Shown here one piece after another: positions 22,791 through 33,564 of a stretch of DNA of 64,000 nt (position 1 is the first letter of the stretch; the number at the start of each line of letters is the position of its first letter). The stretch comes from Agapetus fuscipes. Taxonomy: Eukaryota > Arthropoda > Insecta > Trichoptera > Glossosomatidae. The stretch lies in contig OX637334.1 of NCBI GenBank assembly GCA_951799405.1, positions 7,688,001-7,752,000 on the forward strand, in the 5' to 3' direction. Below the pieces are notes generated by a model that searched no databases, was not told where the DNA came from, and saw only the letters and a program-made list of their open reading frames with translations. The position numbers and the translations under genes are program-made.

Positions 22791-23099
22791 AATAATTGTT
22801 ATCAAGGACTTTATAACGGAAAAAAGAAACATGTTACATAATTTTAGCATAAACATTAATATTGCCACGTGTTCAGACTTACGTTTCGCTTTCTTCCAGC
22901 GCTCACTTCCAGCCAGTTACGAACAGCGAGCGACCGCGAAGACAACGAAAATCACCATGTCGCTTTGATAGCTCACCTCGAGAATGCTTTCTGCTCATGA
23001 AAGCGAAACATCAGCAGATAAAAAAGCTGCAAATAGACCATGGTCTATTATCTAAAAAAATCTATATGTTATATAACACCGACTATGACAGTTAAAGTG

Positions 23100-23850
23100 A
23101 AAGTGTTAAACTTTATTCAAAGAAAGAAACCTATATATCCACACGAAAGCTATGGAGAAGGGCATACAGTAGTGTAGGATTTTTTTTTGTTATGCCAGAT
23201 AACGTATTAGAAATATCATATTTACATAGTTATTTACACCAAAAATCTCAATATATTCGAATATTTGCATCTTCACAGCCTCGATCGTGCCATTGCCTAC
23301 ATATTTACATATTTTAATATATTTATTAGCTACTTTTTTTGGAGTCTTGACCCCCGGTTGCGATTCACTGCTTTTGACTGCCCTATATACCTTTTTTAAT
23401 CGCATGTGCTCCTGTTACTGCACAGTCTAGGTATTTTTATGGCTCGACCGCACATTCCGAATTTGAATATTTAAAAATTGGAACATGTCATCCCTCGGGG
23501 TGTTGCCAGATCCATATCGCGGTAAACATGGAATTTTTCAGTGTGGCACTGTAACTAGATTATATACCTACCAACTTAATCAGTTGGCTGGTAACATTGA
23601 CAGTGTGATGAAGGACTTTGTTAAGTGTTCATTAGTTTTTTTTTGCATATTTTTTATTATTGTTGAAATGTGAAAATTGAAAATATGAATCCAGTACCGA
23701 TTGAGTTTTCTCACAATGAAGTCGACGAAGAAATCATACGTATTTTTAAAATGGAGCATTTGCAGTAAGTTTTTATTCAAAAATATATTTATTTTTTAAA
23801 TAATAAGATCATTGTTTTTAACAAATCTTTGTTTTCCAACAATGAAACAA
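23100..23850. other. AT-rich stretch with nothing recognised
   Basis: Short frames on both strands only. No family resemblance. Confidence 0.45.
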
Positions 23851-23856
23851 AAAGTG

Positions 23857-24155
23857 ACCGGTCCGTAGTCCAGTGGGAACACTTTGAACTCGTAAATGCA
23901 AGGTTGTAGGTTCGAATCCCGGCGGAGCATAGAAAATATATCATTTATATTTTCAAATTTGCTCTTCGCTGGGTTGAAAAATTCAGTAACCTTTACCAAT
24001 GACCGGTCATCAAAAAGTCCATCCAGCCTTACAGAAACTGGGTCTTGCTTGAGAATTGGCGCTTTCTACAGCGACGACCAAGCTCGCAGAGGGCTCTTGA
24101 GGTGTGATACAAACAAAAATAGAGCTCACCAATTAAATCTGCCTATTTTTTTTTT
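23857..24155 (+). mobile_element. SINE2 full copy
   Basis: tRNA-like head ACCGGTCCGTAGTCCAGTGGG with B box GGTTCGAATCCC, a body with TTCGCTGGGTTGAAAAATTC, and the tail GGCTCTTGAGGTGTGATAC through ATAGAGCTCACC. It resembles Glu/Asp-type tRNA in the A-box region, but the cloverleaf is not maintained. Confidence 0.85.
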
Positions 24156-24487
24156 AAATAAGTAATGCATTTATTTCATTATGAATTTAATTAACATTTA
24201 AAAAAAACCTTTCTTAATGCAGGTTGGATTTTTGTTGTTGTTGGCCTACCTTATTGGTTTCATTTTTACAACGTTACAGGCAGTAAATACCACGTACGGT
24301 AGTAGACAGTTTGTACCAAAATCTGAGCAGAAAAAAAGAGTAGTGAATAATGATAAAATAAAATTATTTTTTCTTAAACGTAGTTTAATTTTCAAAATAA
24401 TATTTTATATCTCGAGCACTTTCGACCGTCAATACTCAGGTCATTATCAAGATATAATAATAATATAAATATAAAGAAATATAAAGA

Positions 24488-24740
24488 ATCCATAATCTAT
24501 AATCTAAGTTGCAAGGATATGTTCATTCAAAGCTCTCAGATGTATGCCCACAAACAAACACGTGTAGTTCGCGCTTACAAATGCTGATTGTGTACTTACA
24601 AATAAAATCCAAACCTCAAATGAACATAAGCCCTGCAACTCTTGCCGACATTCCCTGAAACAGGGGTGACATTGGCAAAGTGAACCATTTTTTACAGTAT
24701 GGGTGGTCAGCCTCATACCAACCTATAAGTCAAGGAATAC
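24488..24740 (-). mobile_element. Rep-A copy, 3' UTR of the 24864 retroelement
   Basis: Complete minus-strand copy, with the ATAATCTAAGTTGCAAGGAT end at 24495-24514 and the CCTATAAGTCAAGGAATAC end at 24722-24740. Its linkage to the reverse transcriptase tail defines Rep-A as a 3' UTR. Confidence 0.85.
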
Positions 24741-24863
24741 GAGTAAAAAATAACATTTAAGTATAAGAAAACAACAAAACCTTAAAAATAAATCTATACA
24801 AAAAAAGTAAAAAAAAAAAAAAAATGTCTTATGCAAAAAATGTAGCAAGCCAATAAACCAACA

Positions 24864-25245
24864 TTAAAAATCAGCATTGCAGATTAGCCGCCACTTCTTC
24901 CTGTCCTTGCATACTTCTTTCATTTCATCCAGAGTCATAACCTTTTTCATACAAGTCCTCCTTTTATTATGACTCTGGATATCCCATTCATTCGCTATTT
25001 CAGAGATTTGATCCTTCCATACTTTTCTCGGTCTTCCTCTACCACGACATCCATCTATTCTAGCAACATATACTTTCTTCGTCAATCTTTCATCACTCAT
25101 TCTCTCCAAATGCCCGAACCATCTTAACATACTTTTTTAATCTTCACTTTCACACTTTCCCTTACACCACATTCTTCTCTTACAAAATCATTCCTCACCC
25201 TGTCACTTCGTTTTTTCCCAATCATACTTCTTAGATAATTAATTA
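24864..25245 (-). pseudogene. RTE-like non-LTR retrotransposon, reverse transcriptase C-terminal tail (frameshifted)
   Basis: The minus strand reads the conserved tail of an arthropod RTE-like reverse transcriptase. An upstream piece has MIGKKRSDRVRNDFVREECG. After the break comes MLRWFGHLERM, then GCRGRGRPRKVWKDQI and a final CKDRKKWRLIC block before the stop. The two pieces are joined by a one-base loss in an A-run near 25130, so the copy is dead. The stop is followed at constant spacing by a ~110 bp A/T-rich UTR and then a complete Rep-A sequence (24488-24740), the arrangement also seen at 20638-21215. The catalytic polymerase domain and endonuclease are absent (5' truncation near 25245). 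The clade name is inferred from the RWFGH..RM and GRGRP motifs. Confidence 0.8.
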
Positions 25246-25343
25246 AGAATAATTTTATTTTAAATAAAATTAATTTAAAAAAATAAAAATTCAAAATAAA
25301 AAACAAATTGTATTAGGTTACGGGGCGAGTAAAATTTAATAAT

Positions 25344-25384
25344 GTACGACCGGTTTCGGAAACAATGTTTCCATCGTCAGGTAC
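25344..25384 (-). ncRNA. Candidate minimal hammerhead ribozyme
   Basis: The minus strand contains, in order: GTAC (stem I 5' strand), CTGACGA (fits CUGANGA), a hairpin GGAAAC-ATT-GTTTCC (stem II), GAAAC-CG-GTC (GAA core, 2-bp stem III, cleavage base C), then GTAC (stem I 3' strand). All core positions fit. The one deviation is an extra U between CUGACGA and stem II. Short-stem-III hammerheads of this kind are known in Penelope-like elements, and the CGACCGGTTTC / CATCGTCAGG words are typical of them. No Penelope coding sequence is visible nearby. Confidence 0.6.
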
Positions 25385-25782
25385 AAAGAATTTTCACTGT
25401 GTGAATACACAAACCCTACAAAATCTAATAATGATAAACATTGATTGAATATTTCTAACATTTTTATTAACGTTTTCCTCTTTTTCTCAGTTTGGCCAAC
25501 ACGGTACTTAGAACCTACATTTCTAGAATAAACTGTTCGTTTATTGAATCAATAAAACACATGAGTAATTCAGTGGCTCCATTAAGGTTTTGTTTTGATT
25601 TGATAAGGGTATTTACAAATGTCTATCATGCGAAGCTTTTACCAAGTCAATCATGCTTGTACATTTTCGTTATCATGAAAATACTCACACATTTAGCGTC
25701 ATGCACGATTTAGGTCACACATTACAAATCCATGGCTCAACTATGGATTAAATGCCTTGTGAATATCACTGGTAGAGTCTTA

Positions 25783-25985
25783 TCATAGCCTTGGCTGAAT
25801 CCAGGATTCTCCTTCACTCCTGTCTGACCATCACCTTTGTTCTACAGTCCATCCATCGTGCATTTAGCCTTCTAGTCTTTTTTAGCCTTGTTGTACTGGG
25901 ATTTTTTGAAGATAGATTTGTGAATAGGAAAGCAATTCACCAGCCTATTTTGCCTGGCAAGAGACATTATCAATTGTTAGTTATT
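25783..25985 (-). mobile_element. Fragment related to the 62035 tail
   Basis: The GAATCCTGGATTCAGCCAAGG block at its right end (minus strand) matches 62100-62120. The other end (about 25905-25985) matches a separate piece at 56062-56120 through ATAGATTTGTGAA.AGGAA.GCAATTCACCA. The two matches suggest a composite or one larger old element. Confidence 0.4.
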
Positions 25986-25994
25986 TAGTAAACG

Positions 25995-26321
25995 CAAACG
26001 CAACTAAGCTACACATATAGTGTAACTTGTTGCCGCGTTATCCACGAAGGGATCGCATGTGGCGAGTTGAACCTATTTATTTTAACAGGTAAGGGAGCCG
26101 GCCTTACACCAACCACTTCAGTTGAAGTGGGGGTTTTCCAGCTCCCGAGGGTGCTGGTTCTCATTTCTTGTGAAGGCTGAGTAAACCTTGCCGGTATTTT
26201 ATTATGGGGTTGAAATAAACACCGAAATAGGAAATCATTTCTGACACCCTCCTCGGTGGGATTTGAACCCGAGCTCACGGGGTAGAATGCAAGCACTCTA
26301 CCAACTGAGCTATCGACCGGA
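25995..26321 (-). mobile_element. SINE1 full copy
   Basis: AACGCAACTAAGCTACACATA to GAGCTATCGACCGGAC. B box GGTTCAAATCCC. Directly follows the 25783 fragment. Confidence 0.85.
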
Positions 26322-26487
26322 CAATTTAGTAAAGTTTAAAAAAAAAAAAATAGTAAATGTTTGTAATGAATTATTACTTAATTAATAATTACATGATGAC
26401 GGAAAAAAGGTAAAAATGTGCATTTATGTTAACTATTTTAGTTTTACATGCCACTTATACAGTTTTACCTTTTAAGTATCGACATAC

Positions 26488-26600
26488 TGTATGTGACCGA
26501 AAAGTCGTGTGGACAACTGTCGTGTGACCGCTTTGTCCATAGCCAAACTGTCTGTGACCAGATTTTCTGTGACCGATATGTCGCGGAACCATTCAAGCGG
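26488..26600 (-). repeat. Degenerate ~15-16 bp satellite (TGTGACCGNNNNGTC type)
   Basis: Units TGTGACCGAAAAGTCG, TGTGACCGCTTTGTCC, TGTGACCAGATTTTC and TGTGACCGATATGTCG. On the minus strand the unit is GACA-N-CGGTCACA, similar in layout to the 60446 array. Confidence 0.65.
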
Positions 26601-26814
26601 AAGTATTTATAGCTGGAATATTCTGTATTTATTTAAAGTCTAGAATTTTCCAATTGAGTTGCCCCGCGCTCTACGAGGCAGATCCAGACGTCTCCAGCAG
26701 AGAAGCGAGTAAACAAAATACAAAACGTTCAAATCAACGGGTGCTCACTCGTCGGAACAAAAGGACTGCATTTTGAATTTCAAATATATGAAATAATAAT
26801 AGTCGCTGTAGAAA

Positions 26815-27008
26815 GCGCCAATTCTCCAGCAAGACCCATTTTCTGTAAGGCTAGATGGACCTATGGTGACCAGTTTTTGGTATATGTAGTTAGATTATTT
26901 TTTAAAACTAGATCAGAGGAAATTGGAAAAATGGTACTTTTTGGGAATCGAACCCACAAACCTCCAATCACGAGTCCGAAGCGTTAACCAAAAGACTACT
27001 GGTATAGT
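26815..27008 (-). mobile_element. SINE2 copy
   Basis: GGGAATCGAACCCACAAACC (B box on minus), TTCTCCAGCAAGACCCATTT and TAAGGCTAGATGGACC. The tail is missing. Confidence 0.75.
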
Positions 27009-27082
27009 CAAAAGAGAGATCAAAAATATAATGTTTACACAATTACAGGGTATTTTTTCTTTATCAAAACATTATTGGAGAT

Positions 27083-27300
27083 TGCTATGTGGGTGGCTAT
27101 CATTACTGTAAAAATTGGTTCACTTTTTGTCAATGTCATCGCTGTTTCAGGAAAGGTCGGCAAGAGTTGCGAGGCTTATGTTCATCTGAGATTAAACTTT
27201 ATTAATGCTGTAAGTCCACATGCGTCATGTGTAAGCGCGAACATACTCGTATCTGAATTATGAATGTTGATATATCTTTGCAGCTTAGGTTATCTAAATA
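27083..27300 (+). mobile_element. Rep-A copy
   Basis: The start is altered (GCTATGTGGGTGGCTATC), the centre GGAAAGGTCGGCAAGAGTTGC is intact, and the end reads TTTGCAGCTTAGGTTAT. Confidence 0.75.
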
Positions 27301-27994
27301 GCAATCCAGAAATTTGGTTTCAATTCCGTAGGGTAAGCCTCCAGCGGTTCTCGTTTTTTTAACCTTCTGCGGTTGCGGCCGGTCAAAATTTTCATGTTCA
27401 TAATTATATTTTTTTGTTTTCAACTTTTTGTGAAATTTTGAAACAAAATACTGCATAACCAGACTGCAACGAAAAAGTAACAAAATTTCTGTTAAAACTT
27501 TTAAATGACATTATAAAACACAACAAAATTATGTTTATTTCAACTTATCTCTCGTTATCTATAAAAGTGAAACGATTGAAATACTTGTTCTTATGCGTGG
27601 CTACAAAGCTCAACAGTTTATCAAAATTTTCAGAAAAAGTGCATATTACCCATGAGATAAATCTTATGAATTTTTATGTAAATTCGCTCCCCCAGTTCTT
27701 GTTTACCGTTTACGCCAATCTTGTCAAATATGACTTTGTCATGCAGTTGTCTTATGAATCAAATTCTACACAATCTGAGCTAAGAAAAACCGTAAAACTC
27801 GATAATGTGAGAGTTCTTTTAAATATTTTTTAAATAAATTTCTTGTTTTTATAAGACACATCGGTCCAGTACACATACAAACATTGTTCATGTAAATTTT
27901 TCTCAATGTTGTATACGGTAAACAAGAACTAAGGCAGCGAATTGGAGTACAAAAATTTTATGTAATTATGGAGGTACTCCAATTTTTTTTTCTC

Positions 27995-28140
27995 ACATCG
28001 AAAGGTCAGTTGGTACAATGCTTGCGTTCAATCTTCTTCATAGGGTGTCAATAACAATTGTACGATTCCGTGTTTTTTCAAACTTAATACAGGCAAAGCT
28101 TACTTTACCATCATAACAAATGGGAATCAGCCTCCTTTTG
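27995..28140 (+). mobile_element. SINE1 5' half, diverged
   Basis: CGAAAGGTCAGTTGGTACAAT, AGGGTGTCAATAACAATTG and AGCTTACTTTACCATCA in order. Confidence 0.6.
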
Positions 28141-28864
28141 TATTTTAGACCATTAAAAATATCGGCTGAAATCCATGCTGCTTAATTCTCAAACAATATT
28201 TGACAAACATCTTATAAACCGTGTAGATTATCCTCGAGATGGATCGCGTGAAGGCTGAAATCCCTCGCATATTTTTCACATTTTTCTCCGATTGTGGCTT
28301 AAGAAAAAAAATATTGATGCCACGAGCCCAAATTGCATAGTGAAACACACCGCGTACTGCTAGTGAAGGTATATATAAAACCAAAAAACTTTGTCTTTAT
28401 GGTGCACCACAACGTATCCTAAAAAGTCACTATCTCCATCTTTTGCACTCTTGAGGAAATGTATGCACTTTTCTGCAAGTGGGAGGGTGATAAAATATGC
28501 GACTGACTCTTTGCTTATAAAATGTTAGCGAAGCCCAACCTTGAGAAAGTTTTTAAAGTTCTTTTGTTTTATTTTGAAAACCTTAGTCATAGGAACAAAA
28601 CGACTTCTTGACTGTTGTTCTTTAGATAATACTGGAAATTTGTTTTGCTAACTGTGTAAGAAATAATCTGTCTTTATTTAGGAAATAAATTGCTGGAAAG
28701 CAAATGTGAACAAAATTTTGTAAGATAAATAATAATAAACAAAAATGCCATGTTTTTAATGTTTTTTTTTTATTCTGTTCAAAATATAAAATTTTCTTTT
28801 ATATTTCTTACAGATTATAATATAGTTAGCAAGAATATTTTGAGAAATACATAGATATCTATCT

Positions 28865-29060
28865 ACAATCTATAATCTTAAGTTGCGAACACATATAAAT
28901 ATTTAAAATTCATATTTAATGCATGCTCAAAAACAAACAAGTGTAAGTTCGCTCTTACAAATGCGGCTAAAAAAATTCCTGTAACTTTTGCAACATTGGC
29001 GAAGTGAAAAGTTTTTAAAGTATGGTTGGTCAGCCGCATACCAGCCTATATGTTAAAGAA
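28865..29060 (-). mobile_element. Rep-A copy with internal deletion
   Basis: CTATAATCTTAAGTTGCGAAC at one end and GTCAGCCGCATACCAGCCTA at the other. The segment coding for the CTCAAATGAACATA block is missing. Confidence 0.7.
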
Positions 29061-29329
29061 CTCAATATCAATTGTAATGCATTTGTATATATCCTCCCTT
29101 ATTCATGAAAAGGATTTAATTTTTCATCCGGTGGAAAGTAGGTTTTTTATTTATAAAAAATGGTATTTTTTGTTAAATAAATACAATTAATAAAGCCTTA
29201 AAAAGTTTATGCAGAGGTTTAGTGATTTGACCTTGTGATGCCCTTGTTTGATTCGAGTCGGTAAAAGGCGGTAATCTATGATTTTTTGGAAAACGAGATA
29301 TTTAAATATAGTATGAAAATACAAAAGAT

Positions 29330-29535
29330 TCGTATTTTAACTGCGTAATGTGTATATTAAACGCACGTCCACAAGCAGATACGTGTAAGTTCACGCTTAG
29401 AGATGCTCCATGTGCACCTACAAAATAAAGCCCACGACCTTCCATTTACGAGTCCAAATCGTTACCACTAGACTACAAACCGGTCCGCGCAACTTTTCCC
29501 GCCTTCCCTGAAACAGGTCGAATGTCAATAAAAAT
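29330..29535 (-). mobile_element. Rep-A remnant interrupted by a SINE2 head
   Basis: The Rep-A block up to CACCTACAAAATAAA is followed at 29431 by about 58 bp of a minus-strand SINE2 tRNA head, then resumes at GCAACTTTTCCCGCCTTCC near 29489. Confidence 0.65.
29431..29488 (-). mobile_element. SINE2 tRNA-like head only, inside Rep-A
   Basis: The minus strand reads GACCGGTTTGTAGTCTAGTGG onward to the start of its B-box region. It contains only the tRNA-like part, without body or tail. Confidence 0.6.
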
Positions 29536-29904
29536 TATCAAAAAATGAAAACGAAGGTTCTTTGTAACTGATATGAAAGGTAAGCATTCACTTACTTTCT
29601 CATATACATTGTGTGAAAATAAAATTGAACGAGTGTGAACGAAAAAGTGTACGTTCGTAGCTTAGTCCCAAAAGTGCTGCGGTGTACTTGGGGACGAAAA
29701 GCATCTAGAAGTTCCGCATAAAATGTACTTATTCAAACACTGGAAGTTACAGATAAAGTTTCAGATAAAATGTTGCAGAAAATAAAAATGTTGTGTACAA
29801 CTAACATACTTGTCAACATTGTTTTTTTAATTAAATGGAGCTGCGACAAGAAAGGCGGGAAAATTTTTTAGGCCACTCTGACGAGTCATTCCTGAATGTC
29901 TATA

Positions 29905-30286
29905 TACTCTAAGTTGCAAAAATATATTGACATTTAAGACTCATTTTAAATGCATGCACACAAGAAGCATGTAAGTTTGCGCTTACCAAATTAAGACAAA
30001 CCTTACATGAACATAAACTTTGTAACACCTGCCGCCTGTCCCTTAAAGCGGGGTGGCATTGGCAAAAATTAACAAAGTTAAGCAGGGGGTTCAGTTTCAT
30101 ACCAACCTATAAGTCAAGGAAATCATCTGCTGCATGTGTACTTACCAAATTAAGACAAACCTTACATGAACATAAACTTTGTAACACCTGCCGCCTTTCC
30201 CTTAAAGCGGGGTGGCATTGGCAAAAATTAACAAAGTTAAGCAGGGGGTTCAGTTTCATACCAACCTATAAGTCAAGGAAATCATC
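29905..30286 (-). mobile_element. Rep-A copy with 159-bp tandem duplication
   Basis: The segment 29982-30127 is repeated at 30141-30286 with essentially one difference (CCTGTCCC versus CCTTTCCC). Each repeat ends in CCAACCTATAAGTCAAGGAA. This is a very recent direct duplication. Confidence 0.85.
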
Positions 30287-30334
30287 ATCATTCCATAATC
30301 TAAGTAGCAAATATATCAACATTTAAGATTCACG

Positions 30335-30440
30335 AAGTAGCTCTTATCCGTCCTGTGTGTATGTGTCAGAAGGACCCACAGCACGCGGGCGCCCATACAA
30401 AGCTATTTACGGGTACTCGTATTTTACAAGTGGCGGAACA
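30335..30440 (-). mobile_element. tRNA-like repeat, type 3 (body only)
   Basis: CGTCCTGTGTGTATGTGTCAG, AAGGACCCACAGCAC and CATACAAAGCTATTTA match 14134-14222. The B box is absent. Confidence 0.5.
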
Positions 30441-30592
30441 CAATTGGTATGTGTACGAAACAAAATAAAACCAAATCTCAAATTAAAATATACTTTTAAC
30501 GAGCTTCCTTGAAAGAGGAATGACATTGGTAAAATGAACATTTTTTACCGTATGGGTGGTTAGCATCATATCAACTTATAAGTCAAAGAACC
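30440..30592 (-). mobile_element. Rep-A 5' portion
   Basis: TGACATTGGTAAAATGAACA, TACCGTATGGGTGGTTAGC and CAACTTATAAGTCAAAGAAC in order. The distal half is replaced by a 14134-type repeat (30340-30440). Confidence 0.7.
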
Positions 30593-30599
30593 TCTCTTT

Positions 30600-31585
30600 G
30601 AATTATCATTCTTTGAGCATGAGCTTTAAATAAATCGATGTTGTATTGTTCCTAAGCCCCTAGTCTCTTATTGTATTATCTGTACATATATTCGTCTAGC
30701 CTAGATGGCGGGCTAAAGCTGGGAGATAAAATTGCTTTGTAAACTAGATAAGGTAGAAAGGAAAACGTGAAGTCATAGAACAACACAAAATATATGCCAA
30801 GGAAGGAAATACCTTGCGTTGTCTATATCCATGCCATAAGTGCACAAAAAATACTATTTAATTTTCTGGTGGCGTTAAACATTCGTTTAATAGAAAAAAA
30901 TATAAAACGTACTTTTTAAATGTACCGTTTTGTGAGATCACTACAAGCGTACTGAGGAGCTATAGCATCTCAAGAACAGGCGTACTTTTAAATTTTATTT
31001 AAAAATATAATTGGCACACCTCAAAGCCCTCAGCTCTTGAAGTAAGACATTCCACAACGGTGGGCCGCGCGAATTGTAACTGACTAAGTCGTAACATACA
31101 AATACGGTTTGATTCAAATTTTTCTACCTTTACTTAACTTCAAAATGCAGGTAATGCCAGCTATGAAGGTAAACTTTATTTTATAGCATTTATAATATTG
31201 CCAATCAATTATGGTCTATCATTTATCGTCTGATTTTTTAATGTTCTCTCCCTTATTCATTTTTAACAACAATATTTTTTTCTTTCCAATGTAATCATCA
31301 GTTAATTCATCCAAATTTCACAATTTAAATTTCACAATATAATTTATCTAAGTTTTTTGTATAAATTTGTGTACTTCTTATTGAAAGTAATAGTTTCCTA
31401 AAAAGTACTAGCACGTTTGTAAGAATAAATAAGGAAGAAAAGTTGCTAAAAATTACGCTTCCCCGACACGCGATCGCATAAATTTCGCCAAGTTGCGAAC
31501 ATTCTAGTTCGCTGAAACGGAGGAGCTCGATAAAATAGATAAGCTATTTTTAAATAATACACTTCGAGGCACAAAAGACCCCTAA
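30600..31585. other. Intergenic-like stretch with nothing recognised
   Basis: No repeats of the named families between the Rep-A at 30440 and the minisatellite. Confidence 0.45.
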
Positions 31586-31589
31586 CCAA

Positions 31590-31635
31590 TAGGTTGGTAT
31601 GAGGCTAACAAAACATACTTTAAAATAAGATATTG
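31590..31635 (+). mobile_element. Rep-A start, truncated at the minisatellite
   Basis: ATAGGTTGGTATGAGGCTAAC then AACATACTTTAAAATAAG, after which homology stops and the minisatellite begins. Confidence 0.65.
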
Positions 31636-31640
31636 CTGCG

Positions 31641-32146
31641 TCCGTTACATACGTATTCTGCCCGGTTTGCCTATCTACCGGAGAAACCGTGTGAAGGCTT
31701 ACACACGCATTCTGCCCGGTTTGCCTATCTACCGGAGAAACCGTGAGAAGGCTTACACACGCATTCTGCCCGGTTTGCCTATCTACCGGAGAAACCGTGA
31801 GAAGGCTTACACACGCATTCTGCCCGGTTTGTCTATCTACCGGAGAAACCGTGTGAAGGCTTACACACGCATTCTGCCCGGTTTGCCTATCTACCGGAGA
31901 AACCGTGTGAAGGCTTACACACGCATTCTGCCCGGTTTGCCTATCTACCGGAGAAACCGTGTGAAGGCTTACACACGCATTCTGCCCGGTTTGCCTATCT
32001 ACCGGAGAAACCGTGTGAAGGCTTACACACGCATTCTGCCCGGTTTGCCTATCTACCGGACAAACCGTGTGAAGGCTTACACACGCATTCTGCCCGGTTT
32101 GCCTATCTACCGCACAAATCGTGTTAAGGGATTCATACATCCGCAT
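31641..32146. repeat. 54-bp minisatellite, about 9.3 units
   Basis: TCTGCCCGG recurs at 31657, 31711, 31765, 31819, 31873, 31927, 31981, 32035 and 32089, exactly 54 bp apart. Units 5-7 are identical. Units 2-3 carry GTGAGAAGG where the others have GTGTGAAGG, unit 4 has GTCTATC, unit 8 has GGACAAACC, and the edge units are more diverged. Each unit contains CCGGT/ACCGG and CGGTTT/AAACCG inverted pairs that could form alternative small hairpins. Because 54 is a multiple of three, two opposite frames stay open for 165 (+) and 198 (-) codons, with 18-residue periods. No start context, splice site or known domain supports either as protein. The array abuts a truncated Rep-A start at 31590-31635. 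Confidence 0.93.
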
Positions 32147-32496
32147 ACACTACGAGACGTCTAACCTGGCAGCGCCTTTCTAATCAATTGGTGAGAAAAG
32201 AGGATAGCGTATTTTTTTTAGATGTTTTTCGTAATTTAAAGAAATAAGTAATCCAAGAAAAAGCTTCTTTATTACGTATATTAAATGATTAATGTGAATA
32301 ACGAAACTTAAAGGAACTTTATAGAAACAGCTTTGTATGTTGCAATTTGAAATACATTTTTCGGACCAGTTTTAATGCAATTCAATCGAGTTTCCCTCAT
32401 TACATTAACCATTTATTATTAAAAAAGGTTCTTAATAGGTTATTCGTTAATTTAAAAGTACAAAAGCATCCTAAAAATAATTATAATATTTTTTTA

Positions 32497-32716
32497 TGCG
32501 CAGTCAGCGAGAATCGCGTTTATTTCAAACCCAAAATAAAATTACGTCATAATTTACTAAGCCGCCGCACGAAATGAGTACCAGCCCCCTCGCGAGCTGC
32601 GAAACTCTCACTTCAATTGAAGTAGCTGGTGTAAAGCCAGTCCTATCACCTTTAAAAATAAATGGGTTCTACTTGCCACATGCGACACCTTCGGGGATAA
32701 CGCGCAATAAAAAGTT
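32497..32716 (+). mobile_element. SINE1 lacking its tRNA head
   Basis: TTTCAAACCCAAAATAAAAT, ACTTCAATTGAAGTAGCTGG and CACATGCGACACCTTCGGGG in order. Confidence 0.75.
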
Positions 32717-32800
32717 GTGCGAACTTACACGTGCCTGCTTGTGGGCATGCTTTCTATATGAATCACATCTTTGCAACTTTGACTATGAGTTATTGATAGT
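32717..32800 (+). mobile_element. Rep-A 3' piece fused to SINE1
   Basis: GTGCGAACTTACACGTGCC, TGCTTGTGGGCATGC and CATCTTTGCAACTTTGACTA directly follow the SINE1 that ends near 32715. Confidence 0.65.
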
Positions 32801-32944
32801 AATACGTGGGCAAGTAATAAATTACAAATATACATGTTTTTAATTCTGGTAATTTTCAATACTTATTGTCGCTTATGTGGGAATATTTTCCGTAAAGAAC
32901 ACAATGGCTGGAATGTAAGTGAATAAATATGTACGCAAACGCAT

Positions 32945-33195
32945 ATTATACTATCTAAGTTGCAGAGATATATTAACATTTAAGATTCCGATAAATGCAT
33001 GCCCACGAGCAGGCAATGTTAGTTCGTGCTTAGGTACACATGCTGCATGTGAACATACAAAATAAACCAAACCTCACATGAACATAAAATTTGCATCTCC
33101 TGTCGCCTTTCTATGAAACCGGGGTGACATTGGTAAAGTGAACCAATTTTTACAGTTTGAAAGGTCAGCCTCATACCATCCTATAATTCAAGAAA
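32945..33195 (-). mobile_element. Rep-A copy
   Basis: Full length: TATCTAAGTTGCAGAGATAT to CAGCCTCATACCATCCTATAA. Diverged throughout. Confidence 0.8.
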
Positions 33196-33564
33196 TCTGC
33201 TATAAATAACAGATTAAAAAGAAGAAGATCTACAGATATGGCACTAAAGAAGAAAACAAATATGTGTACTATTGCCTCTATGGAGTGACCGTTATTTATT
33301 TGTTTGATTTGAAGTGTAAAATAAAATAACGATTTGAAATCATAATTCAAAAGCAATTTGTTTGAAATCAGTAAGAACGATTTTACAATTAATAAAAGTA
33401 CCTGCATATAAAATATGTTATCTATGTATATACAAATTTATTGACGTCGTTCAAGATAAAGTGACCAAGTGCATTTTTTTCACGAATAAATTCGAAATCA
33501 ATTGCAACTCACTAACCTATTTCGTCCGGACCAGAAACACACATAAGAAAGTATCAAGTCTCTC

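Noticed and set aside
24420..24450. Hammerhead ribozyme
   Set aside because: TTTCGACCGTC...CTCAGGTCATTATC resembles such repeats, but neither CUGANGA nor the GAAAC-loop-GUC core can be placed.
27531..27833. 100-codon + frame
   Set aside because: AT-rich chance frame without a domain, codon bias or splice context.
31641..32146. CRISPR array
   Set aside because: The units are contiguous 54-bp tandem repeats without unique spacers, in a eukaryotic repeat landscape.
31550..32164. Long repetitive frames on both strands over the minisatellite
   Set aside because: They stay open only because the unit is 54 bp. The edges are degenerate and no domain, start context or splice site is present.
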